Origin: Tenacibaculum jejuense
GTDB taxonomy: Bacteria; Bacteroidota; Bacteroidia; Flavobacteriales; Flavobacteriaceae
Direction of reading: 5' to 3'
Length of the DNA: 64,000 bases
NCBI RefSeq assembly: GCF_900198195.1
Contig: NZ_LT899436.1
Location: 1-64,000 of the forward strand
In this document: piece by piece, positions 1 through 8,767 of the stretch
How the letters are laid out: every line of letters starts with the position of its first letter
Numbering within the stretch: position 1 is the stretch's first letter
The notes under the pieces: model-generated
The model's database searches: none
What the model saw: only the letters and a program-made list of their open reading frames with translations
What the model was told of the DNA's origin: nothing
Position numbers and translations under genes: made by a program

Positions 1-33
1 TACTTTGGTTCTGTAAAAAATTTAATTAATTAT

Positions 34-2232
34 ATGCCTAAAAAGAAGAAAATTTACAAGAAGAAAGGTAAGGTGATAAAGGATTTAACGAGAAAGATTT
101 TTAAAATCTTAAATGAAGATAGTAACAAGGCTTTTAATTACAAGCAGATTGCAAGCAAAATAGCTATAAGTGATACAGACGGAAGAAATCAAATTATAAA
201 GAAACTTCACGAACTGGCTGCTACAGATAAAATTGTAGAAGTAGAAAAAGGAAAGTATAAAATTAATGCAGATCGTAAGTATCATATTGGTACGATGGAT
301 CTTACAAGTAATGGTAACGGTTATTTTATTTGTGACGATTTTGAAGACGATATTTTTGTTCCTTCAGTAAATATTAATAAAGCTTTACAAGACGATATTG
401 TTAGGGTTTATGTGTATAACAAAAGAAAAACATCTAAACTAGAAGCTGATGTTGTTGAAATCATTGAAAGAGCTCGACAAGAGTTTGTGGGAACCTTACA
501 AATGAGCAAAAACTTTGGTTTTGTTTTACCAGATAATTCTAAAATGTATGCAGATATATTTGTATCCAAAGGAAAGCTAAATGGTGCCGATAATGGCGAT
601 AAAGTAGTTGCTAAAATTACAGATTGGCCAGAAAATTCTAAAAATCCCTTTGGAAAAATTACCCAAATCTTAGGAAAGCCTGGAGATCATGATACTGAAA
701 TTCATTCGATATTATTAGAATACGGATTACCTTATGAGTTCCCAAAAGAGGTAGAAGAAGATGCAGAAAAGTTACCTGTAGCTATTACAAATGAGGAAGT
801 TGCTAAACGTAGAGATATGAGAAACTATCTTACGTTTACAATAGATCCGAAAGACGCAAAAGATTTTGATGATGCTTTATCGTTTACAGTTCTAGAAAAC
901 GGTAATTATGAAATTGGAATTCATATTGCTGATGTTTCTCATTATGTACAACCAAAAACAATTTTAGATGACGAAGCTTACGATAGAGCAACATCTGTAT
1001 ATTTAGTTGATCGTGTGGTACCTATGTTACCAGAAATGTTATCTAACGGAGTTTGTTCTTTACGTCCGAATGAAGAAAAACTGACTTTTTCAGCTGTATT
1101 TGAGATGAATGAAAAAGCGCAGATTATAAATCAGTGGTTCGGAAGAACAGTTATTTATTCTGATAAACGTTTTGCCTATGAAGAAGCTCAAGCTATTATA
1201 GAAAGTAAAACGAATGTGGTTCCTGTTGAGGTTTCATTATCAGGTTCAGCATATACTGTAGATGAGAATATTTCTAATGCTATTTTAAAATTAGATGAAT
1301 TAGCTAAGAAAATGCGTAGTAAGCGAATGAAATCTGGAGCAATATCTTTTGATAAAGTAGAAGTAAAATTCCACTTAGATGAAAATGCGAATCCGGTTGG
1401 TGTATTCTTTAAAGAAGGAAAAGATGCTAATAAATTAATTGAAGAATTTATGTTATTAGCTAACAGAAAAGTAGCAGAATTTATAGGGAAAGCTAAAGGT
1501 GGCAAACCAAGTAATGATACATTCATTTATCGTGTTCACGACGAGCCAGATGTTGAAAAGTTAGCTTCTTTACAAAATATTGTATCTAAATTCGGATATA
1601 AAATTGATACGCAAACAAGAGAAACAACTTCTCAATCTTTAAATAAACTTTTAAAAGAAGTTCAAGGAAAAGGAGAAGCTAATATGGTGGAAACTTTAGC
1701 AATACGTTCAATGAGTAAAGCGGTTTATACAACACAAAATATTGGACATTACGGTTTAGCTTTCGAATATTATAGTCATTTTACTTCACCAATCCGAAGA
1801 TATCCAGATGTAATGACACACAGATTATTACAACATTATTTAGATGGAGGTACTTCACCAAAAGTAGAAGGTTATGAAGAACGTTGTAAACATTCTTCAA
1901 AAATGGAAGAACTCGCAGCCAAAGCAGAACGTGAATCTATTAAGTATATGCAAGTGAAGTATATGCAAGATCATAAAGATGTCGAGTTCGAAGGTGTTGT
2001 TTCTGGTGTTACAGAATGGGGAATTTATGTTGAAATTATAGCTAATAAATGCGAAGGAATGGTTCGTATTAGAGATATAAAAGATGATTATTACATTTTT
2101 GATGAAAAACAGTATGCGGTTGTAGGTCAGGCAACTCAAGCTGTAATTCAATTAGGAGATGAAGTTGTAGTTAAAGTGAAACATACAGATCTTGAAAGAA
2201 AACATTTAGATTTTGACCTAATATCGCATTAA
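34..2232 (+). CDS. rnr: Ribonuclease R (3'-5' exoribonuclease)
   Basis: This 732-residue protein is a processive 3'-5' exoribonuclease of the RNase II/RNB family, which degrades structured RNA in the cytoplasm. The order is a lysine-rich N terminus and winged-helix-like segment (about 1-75), cold-shock/OB domains (about 80-230), the RNB catalytic domain (about 255-590) and an S1 domain (about 645-728). The catalytic Asp cluster is visible as IDPKDAKDFDD at residues 270-280. Length is normal for the Bacteroidota form. The ATG start at 34 follows a stretch with TACTTTG at 1-7, a one-base-short relative of the TAnnTTTG box. It is the first gene of the window, so its upstream context is unknown. 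Confidence 0.97.
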   Translation: MPKKKKIYKKKGKVIKDLTRKIFKILNEDSNKAFNYKQIASKIAISDTDGRNQIIKKLHELAATDKIVEVEKGKYKINADRKYHIGTMDLTSNGNGYFICDDFEDDIFVPSVNINKALQDDIVRVYVYNKRKTSKLEADVVEIIERARQEFVGTLQMSKNFGFVLPDNSKMYADIFVSKGKLNGADNGDKVVAKITDWPENSKNPFGKITQILGKPGDHDTEIHSILLEYGLPYEFPKEVEEDAEKLPVAITNEEVAKRRDMRNYLTFTIDPKDAKDFDDALSFTVLENGNYEIGIHIADVSHYVQPKTILDDEAYDRATSVYLVDRVVPMLPEMLSNGVCSLRPNEEKLTFSAVFEMNEKAQIINQWFGRTVIYSDKRFAYEEAQAIIESKTNVVPVEVSLSGSAYTVDENISNAILKLDELAKKMRSKRMKSGAISFDKVEVKFHLDENANPVGVFFKEGKDANKLIEEFMLLANRKVAEFIGKAKGGKPSNDTFIYRVHDEPDVEKLASLQNIVSKFGYKIDTQTRETTSQSLNKLLKEVQGKGEANMVETLAIRSMSKAVYTTQNIGHYGLAFEYYSHFTSPIRRYPDVMTHRLLQHYLDGGTSPKVEGYEERCKHSSKMEELAAKAERESIKYMQVKYMQDHKDVEFEGVVSGVTEWGIYVEIIANKCEGMVRIRDIKDDYYIFDEKQYAVVGQATQAVIQLGDEVVVKVKHTDLERKHLDFDLISH

Positions 2233-2302
2233 ACTTTAACTTTTTCAAAATACTAATCATACAAATTTTTAGTTTAATTTGTAGTTATATAATCACCTAA
2301 TA

Positions 2303-2980
2303 ATGAAACAAATATTATTTTTTAAGCTTTGTTTTCTTTCTATTTTTACTTTTGCTCAAACCACAATTACGAAGCAACTTAAAGATTTTGAGATTCTTAA
2401 AGTGTACAATGGTATCGATATAGAATTAATTAAATCTGATAAACAAGAAGTACATGTTACAGGAGAGAAAGCAGAAAAAGTTAAAATCAAGCAACAAGGA
2501 AATAAATTAAAAATTTTACTTCGTTTTCCAGAAACAACTGCAGATGGAAAAGTAAAAGCCAAATTATATTTTAATAAAGATATTAGCGTTATTGATGCAA
2601 ATGAAGGAGTTACATTAACATGCAAGGAAATTAATCAGAATCATGTTGAAATTAAAGCTCAAGAAGGAGCATTTATGAATTTAGTTGTTAATATTAAACA
2701 TTTAACTGTAAAGAGTTCTTCTGGTGGAGTTGTAAAACTTTCAGGAGAAGCAAAAAATCAGACAGTAAAACTAGACTTAGGAGCAACTTATCATGGTTAC
2801 AATTTAAAAGTTAGCAATGTTTGTACTGTAACTGCCGGCTCTGGTGCAAAAGCTGAAGTACATTCAGGAGAAACTTTAAATGCTAAAGTAAGCTTTGGTG
2901 GAACAATACTTTATCAAGGAAAGCCAGAAGTTATAGAAGAAAAGAAAGTAATTGGTGGAACTATTGAAAGAAGTAACTAA
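2303..2980 (+). CDS. Head GIN domain (DUF2807) secreted protein
   Basis: This 225-residue protein has an N-terminal signal peptide ([18 protein letters not shown]) followed by a repetitive beta-rich body typical of the putative auto-transporter adhesin, head GIN domain family (DUF2807). The body has short beta strands with regularly spaced Gly/Ala/Val and ends in an IGGTIERSN tail. The family is common in Bacteroidota and probably forms a beta-helix at the cell surface or in the periplasm; its function is unknown. It lies 70 bp after rnr and is probably transcribed from its own weak promoter: TTAATTTG at about 2274-2281 resembles the -7 box. Confidence 0.8.
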   Translation: MKQILFFKLCFLSIFTFAQTTITKQLKDFEILKVYNGIDIELIKSDKQEVHVTGEKAEKVKIKQQGNKLKILLRFPETTADGKVKAKLYFNKDISVIDANEGVTLTCKEINQNHVEIKAQEGAFMNLVVNIKHLTVKSSSGGVVKLSGEAKNQTVKLDLGATYHGYNLKVSNVCTVTAGSGAKAEVHSGETLNAKVSFGGTILYQGKPEVIEEKKVIGGTIERSN

Positions 2981-2989
2981 AGTTTTTTA

Positions 2990-2997
2990 TATCTTTG
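2990..2997 (+). promoter_or_regulatory. TAnnTTTG -7 box before tatA-like gene
   Basis: TATCTTTG matches the Bacteroidota -7 consensus TAnnTTTG exactly. A TTG at 2964-2966 lies 23 bases upstream, within the reported spacing for the -33 element. The start codon follows only 15-18 bases later, so the leader would be about 10 bases. Confidence 0.6.
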
Positions 2998-3015
2998 CAA
3001 TATAAATTTTGGATG

Positions 3016-3198
3016 ATGAATACATTAACAACTTTTTTAGCAATTCCAGGAGGAGCATCTATAGCATTAATAGTAGTTGTAGTACTATTATTATTTGGAG
3101 GAAAGAAAATTCCTGAATTAATGAGAGGATTAGGTTCTGGAATCAAGGAATTTAAAGATGCTACTAAAGAAGAAGACGATAGAATCGAAGAGAAATAA
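3016..3198 (+). CDS. tatA: TatA/E-family twin-arginine translocase subunit
   Basis: This 60-residue protein has one N-terminal membrane helix ([15 protein letters not shown]) and the TatA hallmark FGGKKIPEL at the hinge. An amphipathic helix follows ([14 protein letters not shown]), then a short acidic tail. TatA/E oligomers form the conducting part of the twin-arginine pathway that exports folded proteins. Length is typical of the short Bacteroidota TatA. Start choice: a TTG at 2995 falls inside the -7 box, so ATG 3013 or 3016 is the real start. No tatC is present in the window. A hairpin terminator follows. Confidence 0.9.
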   Translation: MNTLTTFLAIPGGASIALIVVVVLLLFGGKKIPELMRGLGSGIKEFKDATKEEDDRIEEK

Positions 3199-3218
3199 TT
3201 TTAACAAATTATATATAT

Positions 3219-3245
3219 AAAGCTCACAATTTTGTGGGCTTTTTT
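3219..3245. terminator. Bidirectional terminator between tatA and the LytTR gene
   Basis: AAAGCTCACAA and TTGTGGGCTTT form a hairpin flanked by A and T runs. It lies between the convergent stop codons at 3198 (+) and 3244 (-), so it can serve both strands. Confidence 0.8.
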
Positions 3246-3924
3246 ATTGCATTAAACTTTGTAGTACTTCTTTTTTTAGTCGAACACTTATAGGTATTTT
3301 ACAATTACGTATTACAATTAAATTACCATTAATTTCTTCAACTTTATTTTTTGATACGATATAAGATTTATGTGTTTGTATAAACTTGTTTTTAGGCAAT
3401 TGTTCATACATTTGTTTTAAAGTAATATGTGTAATAATTGTTTCTCTTTCTGTAATTACTTTCACATAATTCTGCATAGATTCTACAAATAGAATATCAC
3501 TAGTTGCAACTCTTTTTATTGCATTAGATGTCTTAATAAAAATCGTATTGTTATCACCTTCTTTGACTAACAAACGTTCAGCTTTATTAACAGCCTGTAA
3601 AAATCTGTTGAAAGGAATCGGTTTTACTAAATAATCTATAACTTCAAAATCATAGCTTTCTAATGCATGTTCAGAATATGCACTGGTAATTACTACAAGT
3701 GGTGAGTTTTTAAGTGTCTTTAACCATTCTAATCCTGTTAATAATGGCATGTTAATATCTAAGAAAATTAAGTCAATTTCATACGATTGTAAATATTCAT
3801 TAGCTATAATTGCATTTTTACACAAAGCAATAACTTTTACCATAGGAATTTGATCACAGTACTCTTTAATTCCTTCTCTGGCTAATGGCTCATCATCAAC
3901 AATTAAACAATTTATTTTTCTCAA
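3244..3924 (-). CDS. LytTR-family response regulator
   Basis: This 226-residue protein has a receiver domain (about 3-118; phosphoacceptor Asp56 in FLDINMP, acidic DDE at 10-12, Lys in YLVKP) and a C-terminal LytTR DNA-binding domain (about 130-225). It belongs to the LytR/AgrA/YehT group. The start codon is TTG: the kinase stop and this start share the four bases TTGA (3921-3924 on the minus strand), so translation is probably coupled to the kinase. It is the last gene of a three-gene operon (serine hydrolase, kinase, regulator). No recognised target gene is evident. Confidence 0.92.
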   Translation of the reverse strand: MRKINCLIVDDEPLAREGIKEYCDQIPMVKVIALCKNAIIANEYLQSYEIDLIFLDINMPLLTGLEWLKTLKNSPLVVITSAYSEHALESYDFEVIDYLVKPIPFNRFLQAVNKAERLLVKEGDNNTIFIKTSNAIKRVATSDILFVESMQNYVKVITERETIITHITLKQMYEQLPKNKFIQTHKSYIVSKNKVEEINGNLIVIRNCKIPISVRLKKEVLQSLMQ

Positions 3925-4958
3925 TTTAAATGCATTATAAGTTCAACTTCATGTGTATTTTCTGTAGATTTAATATTTAAATCATATTTATCTTTATAGA
4001 GTAAATTTAATCTCTTTCTTACATTTTTTAAGCCTATTCCCCCACTCTTTCCCTGATGATGAAAAGAATCCTTAGAGTTATTAACAATTAGTTTTAAAAG
4101 ATGATTTCTTTCTACAATTGAGATTGATATAATATTATTTTTTGCTTCATTATGATTGCTAATATGTTTAAAAGCATTTTCTATAAATGGAATTAATAAC
4201 AAAGGCATAATTAAATTATCTTCTTTTTCAATATCTATATTTAAATTTAAAACGATATCCTCTCCTTTTCTTATTCTTTCTATACTAATGTATTCTTCTA
4301 TGTAATTTATCTCTTTATATAGCTCTATTTTGTTTGTATTACTCTCATAAAGTTGATAACGTAATAAATTAGAAAACTTAAGTAATGTGCTTTTAGCATT
4401 GGCGTTATTTTTTCCAATTAAATGATAAATACTATTAATTCCATTGAATAAAAAATGTGGATTTAATTGAGCTTTTAGGTATTTTAATTCAGCATTATGA
4501 TTCTCTATTAGTAATTCTTGTTTTACTCTCTCAGATTTGATGTATTCTTGTTGAAAACGGTAATAAAACCCAACTATAAAATATATGAAATGAAATATTG
4601 AATTATGATAAAACCATATTATTCCAGCTGCAATTGGTTCAAAACTATACACACGATACTTTACTGCTAAAGCAACATCTAAATAAGTTTCCACATAAGT
4701 TATTAAAAAGAATAGTGCTATAGAAAATCCCCAAAACATTGCTTTTTTGTTTTTCACATAATACTTAGGAACCAACCAAAACACTTGAATATAAAATAAT
4801 AAAGCATTAAAAAACATACCATACAGGTATGCTTTTTTTAATAATCCTTCTTCTTTTCCAAATCCATTCCAACTTAAATTACCAGAAGTTATATATAGAT
4901 AACTTAATAACCAGAAAGTTAAGTGTAAAAGGATTATAAAGATTCTCTTTTTTATCAT
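3921..4958 (-). CDS. LytS/YehU-type sensor histidine kinase
   Basis: This 345-residue protein has four predicted membrane helices in its first ~135 residues with no sizeable extracellular domain. A short coiled coil (about 136-160) and the His_kinase (PF06580) module follow. The H-box is LNPHFLFNGINS (His168) and the N-box is LIPFIENAFKH. The partner response regulator overlaps it by four bases, and the upstream serine hydrolase overlaps its start by ATGA. The small sensory region suggests it senses a membrane or lipid signal, or relies on a partner; that is inference. Confidence 0.93.
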   Translation of the reverse strand: MIKKRIFIILLHLTFWLLSYLYITSGNLSWNGFGKEEGLLKKAYLYGMFFNALLFYIQVFWLVPKYYVKNKKAMFWGFSIALFFLITYVETYLDVALAVKYRVYSFEPIAAGIIWFYHNSIFHFIYFIVGFYYRFQQEYIKSERVKQELLIENHNAELKYLKAQLNPHFLFNGINSIYHLIGKNNANAKSTLLKFSNLLRYQLYESNTNKIELYKEINYIEEYISIERIRKGEDIVLNLNIDIEKEDNLIMPLLLIPFIENAFKHISNHNEAKNNIISISIVERNHLLKLIVNNSKDSFHHQGKSGGIGLKNVRKRLNLLYKDKYDLNIKSTENTHEVELIMHLN

Positions 4959-6031
4959 TTCATTAGTTTCTTAAATAAAGAAAAGCATAAATTATCTAAA
5001 CTCGAAGATTTACCATGAAAAGCTGAAATATTCGATAATATCAAAACTGCCTTTTTAGTTTCTTTATGAAATACTAAACAAGATCTATATCCACCAGTTC
5101 CTCCATTATGCCAGTAAAACTTTTTATTTTTACTCTCTATAATTTGCCAGCCTAAACCAATTTTAGCTACTTTATTTACAGTAAATGTTTCTTTTAATGG
5201 TAATGTATACATTGGATCATTTTCGAAGTTTTTACGGATGAATTTTTCCATATCTTCAGTTGTAGATTTTATTCCACCTGCTCCAACCAAAGCATCTGTA
5301 AAATCCCAATTACTTGCAAAACTACCATCAGGATTTAGACCTTTTACCAATTTAGTTTTATCTTTTACATTAGTTGAAGTACTATTCATTTGTAAAGGAT
5401 TAAGAATAGTTTCATTTAGTAATTGATGATAAGTTTTCTTTGCTTTTTTGGTTAATATATATCCTAATAATCCCATTCCTAAATTAGAATACACACTCTT
5501 TTCACCAGCTTTAAATCCATAGTCAATTTTCCCACTCAAATACTTTTCTAAATCATCATTTGTATATTCTTTGTATGGATTTGCTGGATTTTTTTTCATT
5601 TGTTTATACATATTAGAAGGTAAAACTGGAAATCCAGAGCTATGATTTGATAAATGCTGTAAAGTAATACTATCGCCTTTATCAATAGTAAAATCAAAGT
5701 TACTTTGTAATGTTTCATTTAAAGTAGTTTTACCATGTTGTATTGAACTAGATAATAGTATATTGGTAAATACTTTTGTAATAGATCCTATTTCAAAAAT
5801 ACTTTCTTTATTATCAATACTATTTACAGTGTCATCTTGTTTTTTAATACCTATGAACTCAGAATTATCTTTATCTATAATTAACACAGATAACTCTGTA
5901 TTTGTAGGAAACTGTTTTATAAAAGTTTCAATATCTGAAGTATAATCTTTGCTATTCTTTTGAGCTTTAAGATTAAAAAAGCTTATTAAACCTAAGATAA
6001 TACAAGTGTTTTTAAAGTATTTCATTTCCAT
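4955..6031 (-). CDS. Serine hydrolase, beta-lactamase/class C-like (signal peptide)
   Basis: This protein of about 358 residues has a signal peptide (KYFKNTCIILGLISFFNLKAQ) and a penicillin-binding/beta-lactamase fold. The motifs are S-I-T-K (SxxK nucleophile), Y-S-N (YxN) and H-N-G (HxG, in HNGGTGGY). Such proteins are D-aminopeptidases, esterases or peptidoglycan-active enzymes; the substrate cannot be told. Start choice: an in-frame TTG at 6052 overlaps a -7-like TTTCTTTG (minus strand, 6050-6057), so ATG 6031 or ATG 6025 is preferred. It is the first gene of an operon with the LytS/LytT-type two-component system, and its stop overlaps the kinase start (ATGA). Confidence 0.88.
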   Translation of the reverse strand: MEMKYFKNTCIILGLISFFNLKAQKNSKDYTSDIETFIKQFPTNTELSVLIIDKDNSEFIGIKKQDDTVNSIDNKESIFEIGSITKVFTNILLSSSIQHGKTTLNETLQSNFDFTIDKGDSITLQHLSNHSSGFPVLPSNMYKQMKKNPANPYKEYTNDDLEKYLSGKIDYGFKAGEKSVYSNLGMGLLGYILTKKAKKTYHQLLNETILNPLQMNSTSTNVKDKTKLVKGLNPDGSFASNWDFTDALVGAGGIKSTTEDMEKFIRKNFENDPMYTLPLKETFTVNKVAKIGLGWQIIESKNKKFYWHNGGTGGYRSCLVFHKETKKAVLILSNISAFHGKSSSLDNLCFSLFKKLMK

Positions 6032-6120
6032 TATTTTATTATATGATAACAAAGAAATAAAGGATTTACATACCTAACTATTTTGTTTGATGAACGTATA
6101 TATTTACTTGATAAACGTAA

Positions 6121-6149
6121 AAAAGCCAGTAGTTTTACTACTGGCTTTT
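6121..6149 (-). terminator. Terminator of the SPFH gene
   Basis: AAAAGCCAGTAG and CTACTGGCTTTT form a perfect 12-bp stem with a short loop. On the minus strand it is followed by a T run and lies just after the SPFH stop at 6178. Confidence 0.8.
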
Positions 6150-6177
6150 AATTTATTTAGTATTTATTGATGTATCA

Positions 6178-7125
6178 TTAATCTTCAGAACCATCTTTTT
6201 TCTTGTTTTTAGCTCTTTTCATAGCTTCACCAATTTGGTTACTTGCTGTAAAAGATGCAACCATGTTATTTAACATGTCACTACCTGCCTGTGGTGAGTT
6301 TGGTAATAAGATTAAATTACTATTAGTCTCCTCTCCTATCGATTGTAATGTATCGTAATGTTGCGTTACAACGATTAATGCAGAAGCTTCTTGACTGTTA
6401 ATACCTACTTTATTTAAAACTTCTACAGACTCTTCTAAACCACGTGCAATCTCTCTTCTTTGGTCAGCAATACCTTGACCTTGTAATCTTTTACTTTCTG
6501 CCTCTGCTTTTGCTTTCTCAACAATTAAAATACGTTGTGCATCTCCTTCATATTGAGCAGCAATTTTTTCTCTTTCAGAAGCATTAATTCTATTCATTGC
6601 AGCTTTTACTTGAGCATCAGGATCAATATCTGTTACTAACGTTTTAATAATGTCATATCCATACTCCATCATTGCATCATTTAATTCAGATTTTACTGCA
6701 ATTGCAATATCATCTTTCTTAACAAATACATCATCTAACTTCATTTTAGGAACTTCAGCACGAACAACATCAAATACATAACTTGTAATTTGATCGTGTG
6801 GATAATCTAACTTATAGAAAGCATCGTAAACTTTATCTTTTATTACTTTGTATTGAACAGAAACCTTTAAACGTACAAATACATCATCTAAAGTTTTTGT
6901 TTCTACAATTACATCTAATTGTTGAATTTTTAAGCTTAATTTACCGGCAATACGATCTACTAACGGTATTTTTAAATGTAAACCAGACTGTCGGATACTG
7001 TGAAACTTACCAAATCGTTCAATTATAGCAGCAGTTTGTTGTTTTACTATAAAGAATGCAGATATCAATAATATTATAGATAAAAATATTATGATTGGTA
7101 ATAATGGATTAATAAACAATAACAT
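6178..7125 (-). CDS. SPFH/Band 7 membrane protein (stomatin-like)
   Basis: This 315-residue protein has one N-terminal membrane helix (about 3-27) followed by a Band 7/SPFH domain (IIERFGKFHSIRQSGLHLKIP, about 30-190). A long charged Ala/Glu helix (EREKIAAQYEGDAQRI onward, about 190-250) and a short basic tail follow. This is the paraslipin/stomatin (QmcA-like) architecture; these proteins form membrane-associated oligomeric cages linked to protease control and membrane microdomains. It is apparently monocistronic with its own terminator. No NfeD-like partner is adjacent. Confidence 0.92.
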   Translation of the reverse strand: MLLFINPLLPIIIFLSIILLISAFFIVKQQTAAIIERFGKFHSIRQSGLHLKIPLVDRIAGKLSLKIQQLDVIVETKTLDDVFVRLKVSVQYKVIKDKVYDAFYKLDYPHDQITSYVFDVVRAEVPKMKLDDVFVKKDDIAIAVKSELNDAMMEYGYDIIKTLVTDIDPDAQVKAAMNRINASEREKIAAQYEGDAQRILIVEKAKAEAESKRLQGQGIADQRREIARGLEESVEVLNKVGINSQEASALIVVTQHYDTLQSIGEETNSNLILLPNSPQAGSDMLNNMVASFTASNQIGEAMKRAKNKKKDGSED

Positions 7126-7242
7126 AGTTAAATTTTTTTAAGTTGATTTATTTATAAATATAGCTATTTAAGTTACTTATATGACGCAATTTTTTTTAAT
7201 TGTTACAATATGTAGTAATTTTATCCTAAACAAACTTATTTT

Positions 7243-7641
7243 ATGGAACTTATTCAGAAACATATAACAGAAATTTTATTGCTTTTATTTCTTATTGTTA
7301 CTTTTTTACAATCGGGTATAGATAAGGTTACAGATTGGAAAGGAAATTCGTCTTTTATCAAAGAACACTTTAAAAATTCACCCTTAAAAAATTCAGTACC
7401 TATTTTATTAGCAATTATCTTAATTATGGAGCTTTTAGCAGGTGCTTTAATGTTCGTTGGAATTTTTCACTTATCAACAACAGGTGCAAAAGAAATAGCT
7501 TTAATTGGAGCAGTACTTTCTGCATTAAGTTTAATTTTTCTTTTAGTCGGACAAAGATTAGCAAAAGATTACGCAGGTGCTATGACGTTAGCAGTTTACT
7601 TTATAATTGCAATTTTTGGAGTGTATTTACTAAGTAAGTAA
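7243..7641 (+). CDS. DoxX-like small membrane protein
   Basis: This 132-residue protein has four hydrophobic helices (about 8-25, 48-72, 83-105 and 110-130) and the DoxX-like start FLQSGIDKVTDWKG. Members are membrane proteins associated with redox or quinone functions, and mostly uncharacterised. It stands alone: the upstream neighbour is divergent and a strong hairpin follows. Specific function unknown. Confidence 0.75.
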   Translation: MELIQKHITEILLLLFLIVTFLQSGIDKVTDWKGNSSFIKEHFKNSPLKNSVPILLAIILIMELLAGALMFVGIFHLSTTGAKEIALIGAVLSALSLIFLLVGQRLAKDYAGAMTLAVYFIIAIFGVYLLSK

Positions 7642-7682
7642 AACTTATAATAAAAAAAATAAATATAATTTTTAATTATAGT

Positions 7683-7722
7683 AAACGCTTTAAATAATAA
7701 GATTTAAAGCGTTTTTATTTTT
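7683..7722. terminator. Terminator after the DoxX-like gene
   Basis: AAACGCTTTAAA (7683-7694) and TTTAAAGCGTTT (7703-7714) form a 12-bp perfect stem followed by a T-rich run. It lies between convergent genes ending at 7641 (+) and 7780 (-). Confidence 0.8.
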
Positions 7723-7779
7723 TACTAATATGATTTTATAGATTATATACAAAGTTTGTTTAAAACTATATTTAAATAA

Positions 7780-8652
7780 TTATTTCTTGTTTTTTAAGAT
7801 GTAGATATGAGATGAATATTCTTTTGTTGATATACCCTTTATATTAGAACATAATCCAACAAAAAAAGCATTTAAAAAGTTATTTCTTCCTCTTTTATAT
7901 TTTTCAGATAACATAGAAACATAGAATGAATCAAATAACATTGGTTTTATATCTACAACTTCCATTTTGAATTTATCAAAGATTCTTGAGATGCTATTTT
8001 TTGAAAAATGCCAAATATGTCTTGGAACATCATAAGCAGCCCAAAAAGATTTATAATAAGTAGCATCATAACTTTTATAATTAGGTACAGCAATAATTAA
8101 AGTTCCATTCTTTGTTAACATGTTTTTAATTTTGTTAATAGTTTCATCTAAATTCGTTACATGTTCTAAAACATGCCACATTGTTATTACATCAAATTTC
8201 TGTTCACGTAATTCATCAATTGAATTTAATATAACTAAGTTTTTAGTTCGTCCTATATCTCTTGCTTTAGAATTTGGTTCAATACCTACAACTTCCCAAT
8301 TTTTGTTTTTACATTCTTTTATGAAATCTCCAGTACCACATCCTATGTCTAATATTGACTTATTTTTATTACCATAATTATTTATCAGTTTTATTTTTTT
8401 TGATATCGTATACTTTCTTACGCTTTGATAAATCTTATTAATTATTCCTTCACTACTGTCTGTATGTGAAATGTATTCTTCACTCTCGTAATAAGAACTT
8501 AAATTATTTGGTACTGGGCTTGTAATTAACAAATCGTATTCTTCGTTTCTTAATAATTTAAATTTTTCTTTACTTACTGAATGATCTTTACAATCTATAT
8601 AAAGGGAAGTATTTTTATTGTAGTTCAAGTTATTTTTTATTTTAAGTTCCAC
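7780..8652 (-). CDS. Class I SAM-dependent methyltransferase
   Basis: This 290-residue protein has a class I methyltransferase core: motif I ILDIGCGTGDFI, an acidic residue after strand 2 (VVGIEPNS) and post-I MWHVLEHV, as in the UbiG/Methyltransf_23 group. The N-terminal ~60 residues look like the small domain found in sugar or lipid methyltransferases of surface-polysaccharide loci, but no such locus is adjacent, so the substrate is unknown. The only usable start is GTG at 8652, which sits inside a parS-like palindrome (8646-8659). Base composition is more AT-rich than its neighbours. Confidence 0.8.
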   Translation of the reverse strand: MELKIKNNLNYNKNTSLYIDCKDHSVSKEKFKLLRNEEYDLLITSPVPNNLSSYYESEEYISHTDSSEGIINKIYQSVRKYTISKKIKLINNYGNKNKSILDIGCGTGDFIKECKNKNWEVVGIEPNSKARDIGRTKNLVILNSIDELREQKFDVITMWHVLEHVTNLDETINKIKNMLTKNGTLIIAVPNYKSYDATYYKSFWAAYDVPRHIWHFSKNSISRIFDKFKMEVVDIKPMLFDSFYVSMLSEKYKRGRNNFLNAFFVGLCSNIKGISTKEYSSHIYILKNKK

Positions 8653-8659
8653 GTGAAAC
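8646..8659. promoter_or_regulatory. parS-like palindrome over a start codon
   Basis: GTTCCACGTGAAAC matches the central 14 bases of the B. subtilis-type parS consensus (TGTTNCACGTGAAACA). The GTG start of the methyltransferase lies within it on the minus strand. The role as a ParB site is inferred; no parA or parB gene is in the window. Confidence 0.45.
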
Positions 8660-8689
8660 TTTTCGTTTTAAAAAGGTAAATTTAAAAAA

Positions 8690-8705
8690 TGTTCCACAAG
8701 GAACA
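8690..8705. terminator. parS-like hairpin, second terminator behind mnmG
   Basis: TGTTCCACAAGGAACA is an inverted repeat with the two central positions altered from CACGTG. A and T runs on both sides give it rho-independent terminator form on the minus strand, downstream of the first mnmG hairpin. Confidence 0.5.
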
Positions 8706-8740
8706 TTCGCTTTTTTGATTTAAATTTTAGAGAATAAAAA

Positions 8741-8764
8741 AAAACGTTCCACATGGAACGTTTT
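8741..8764 (-). terminator. mnmG terminator built on a parS-like inverted repeat
   Basis: AAAACGTTCCA and TGGAACGTTTT form an 11-bp stem with a two-base loop, directly after the mnmG stop (8768). A long T run follows on the minus strand. The centre reads CCACATGG, one base from the parS core CACGTG. Confidence 0.7.
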
Positions 8765-8767
8765 AAA

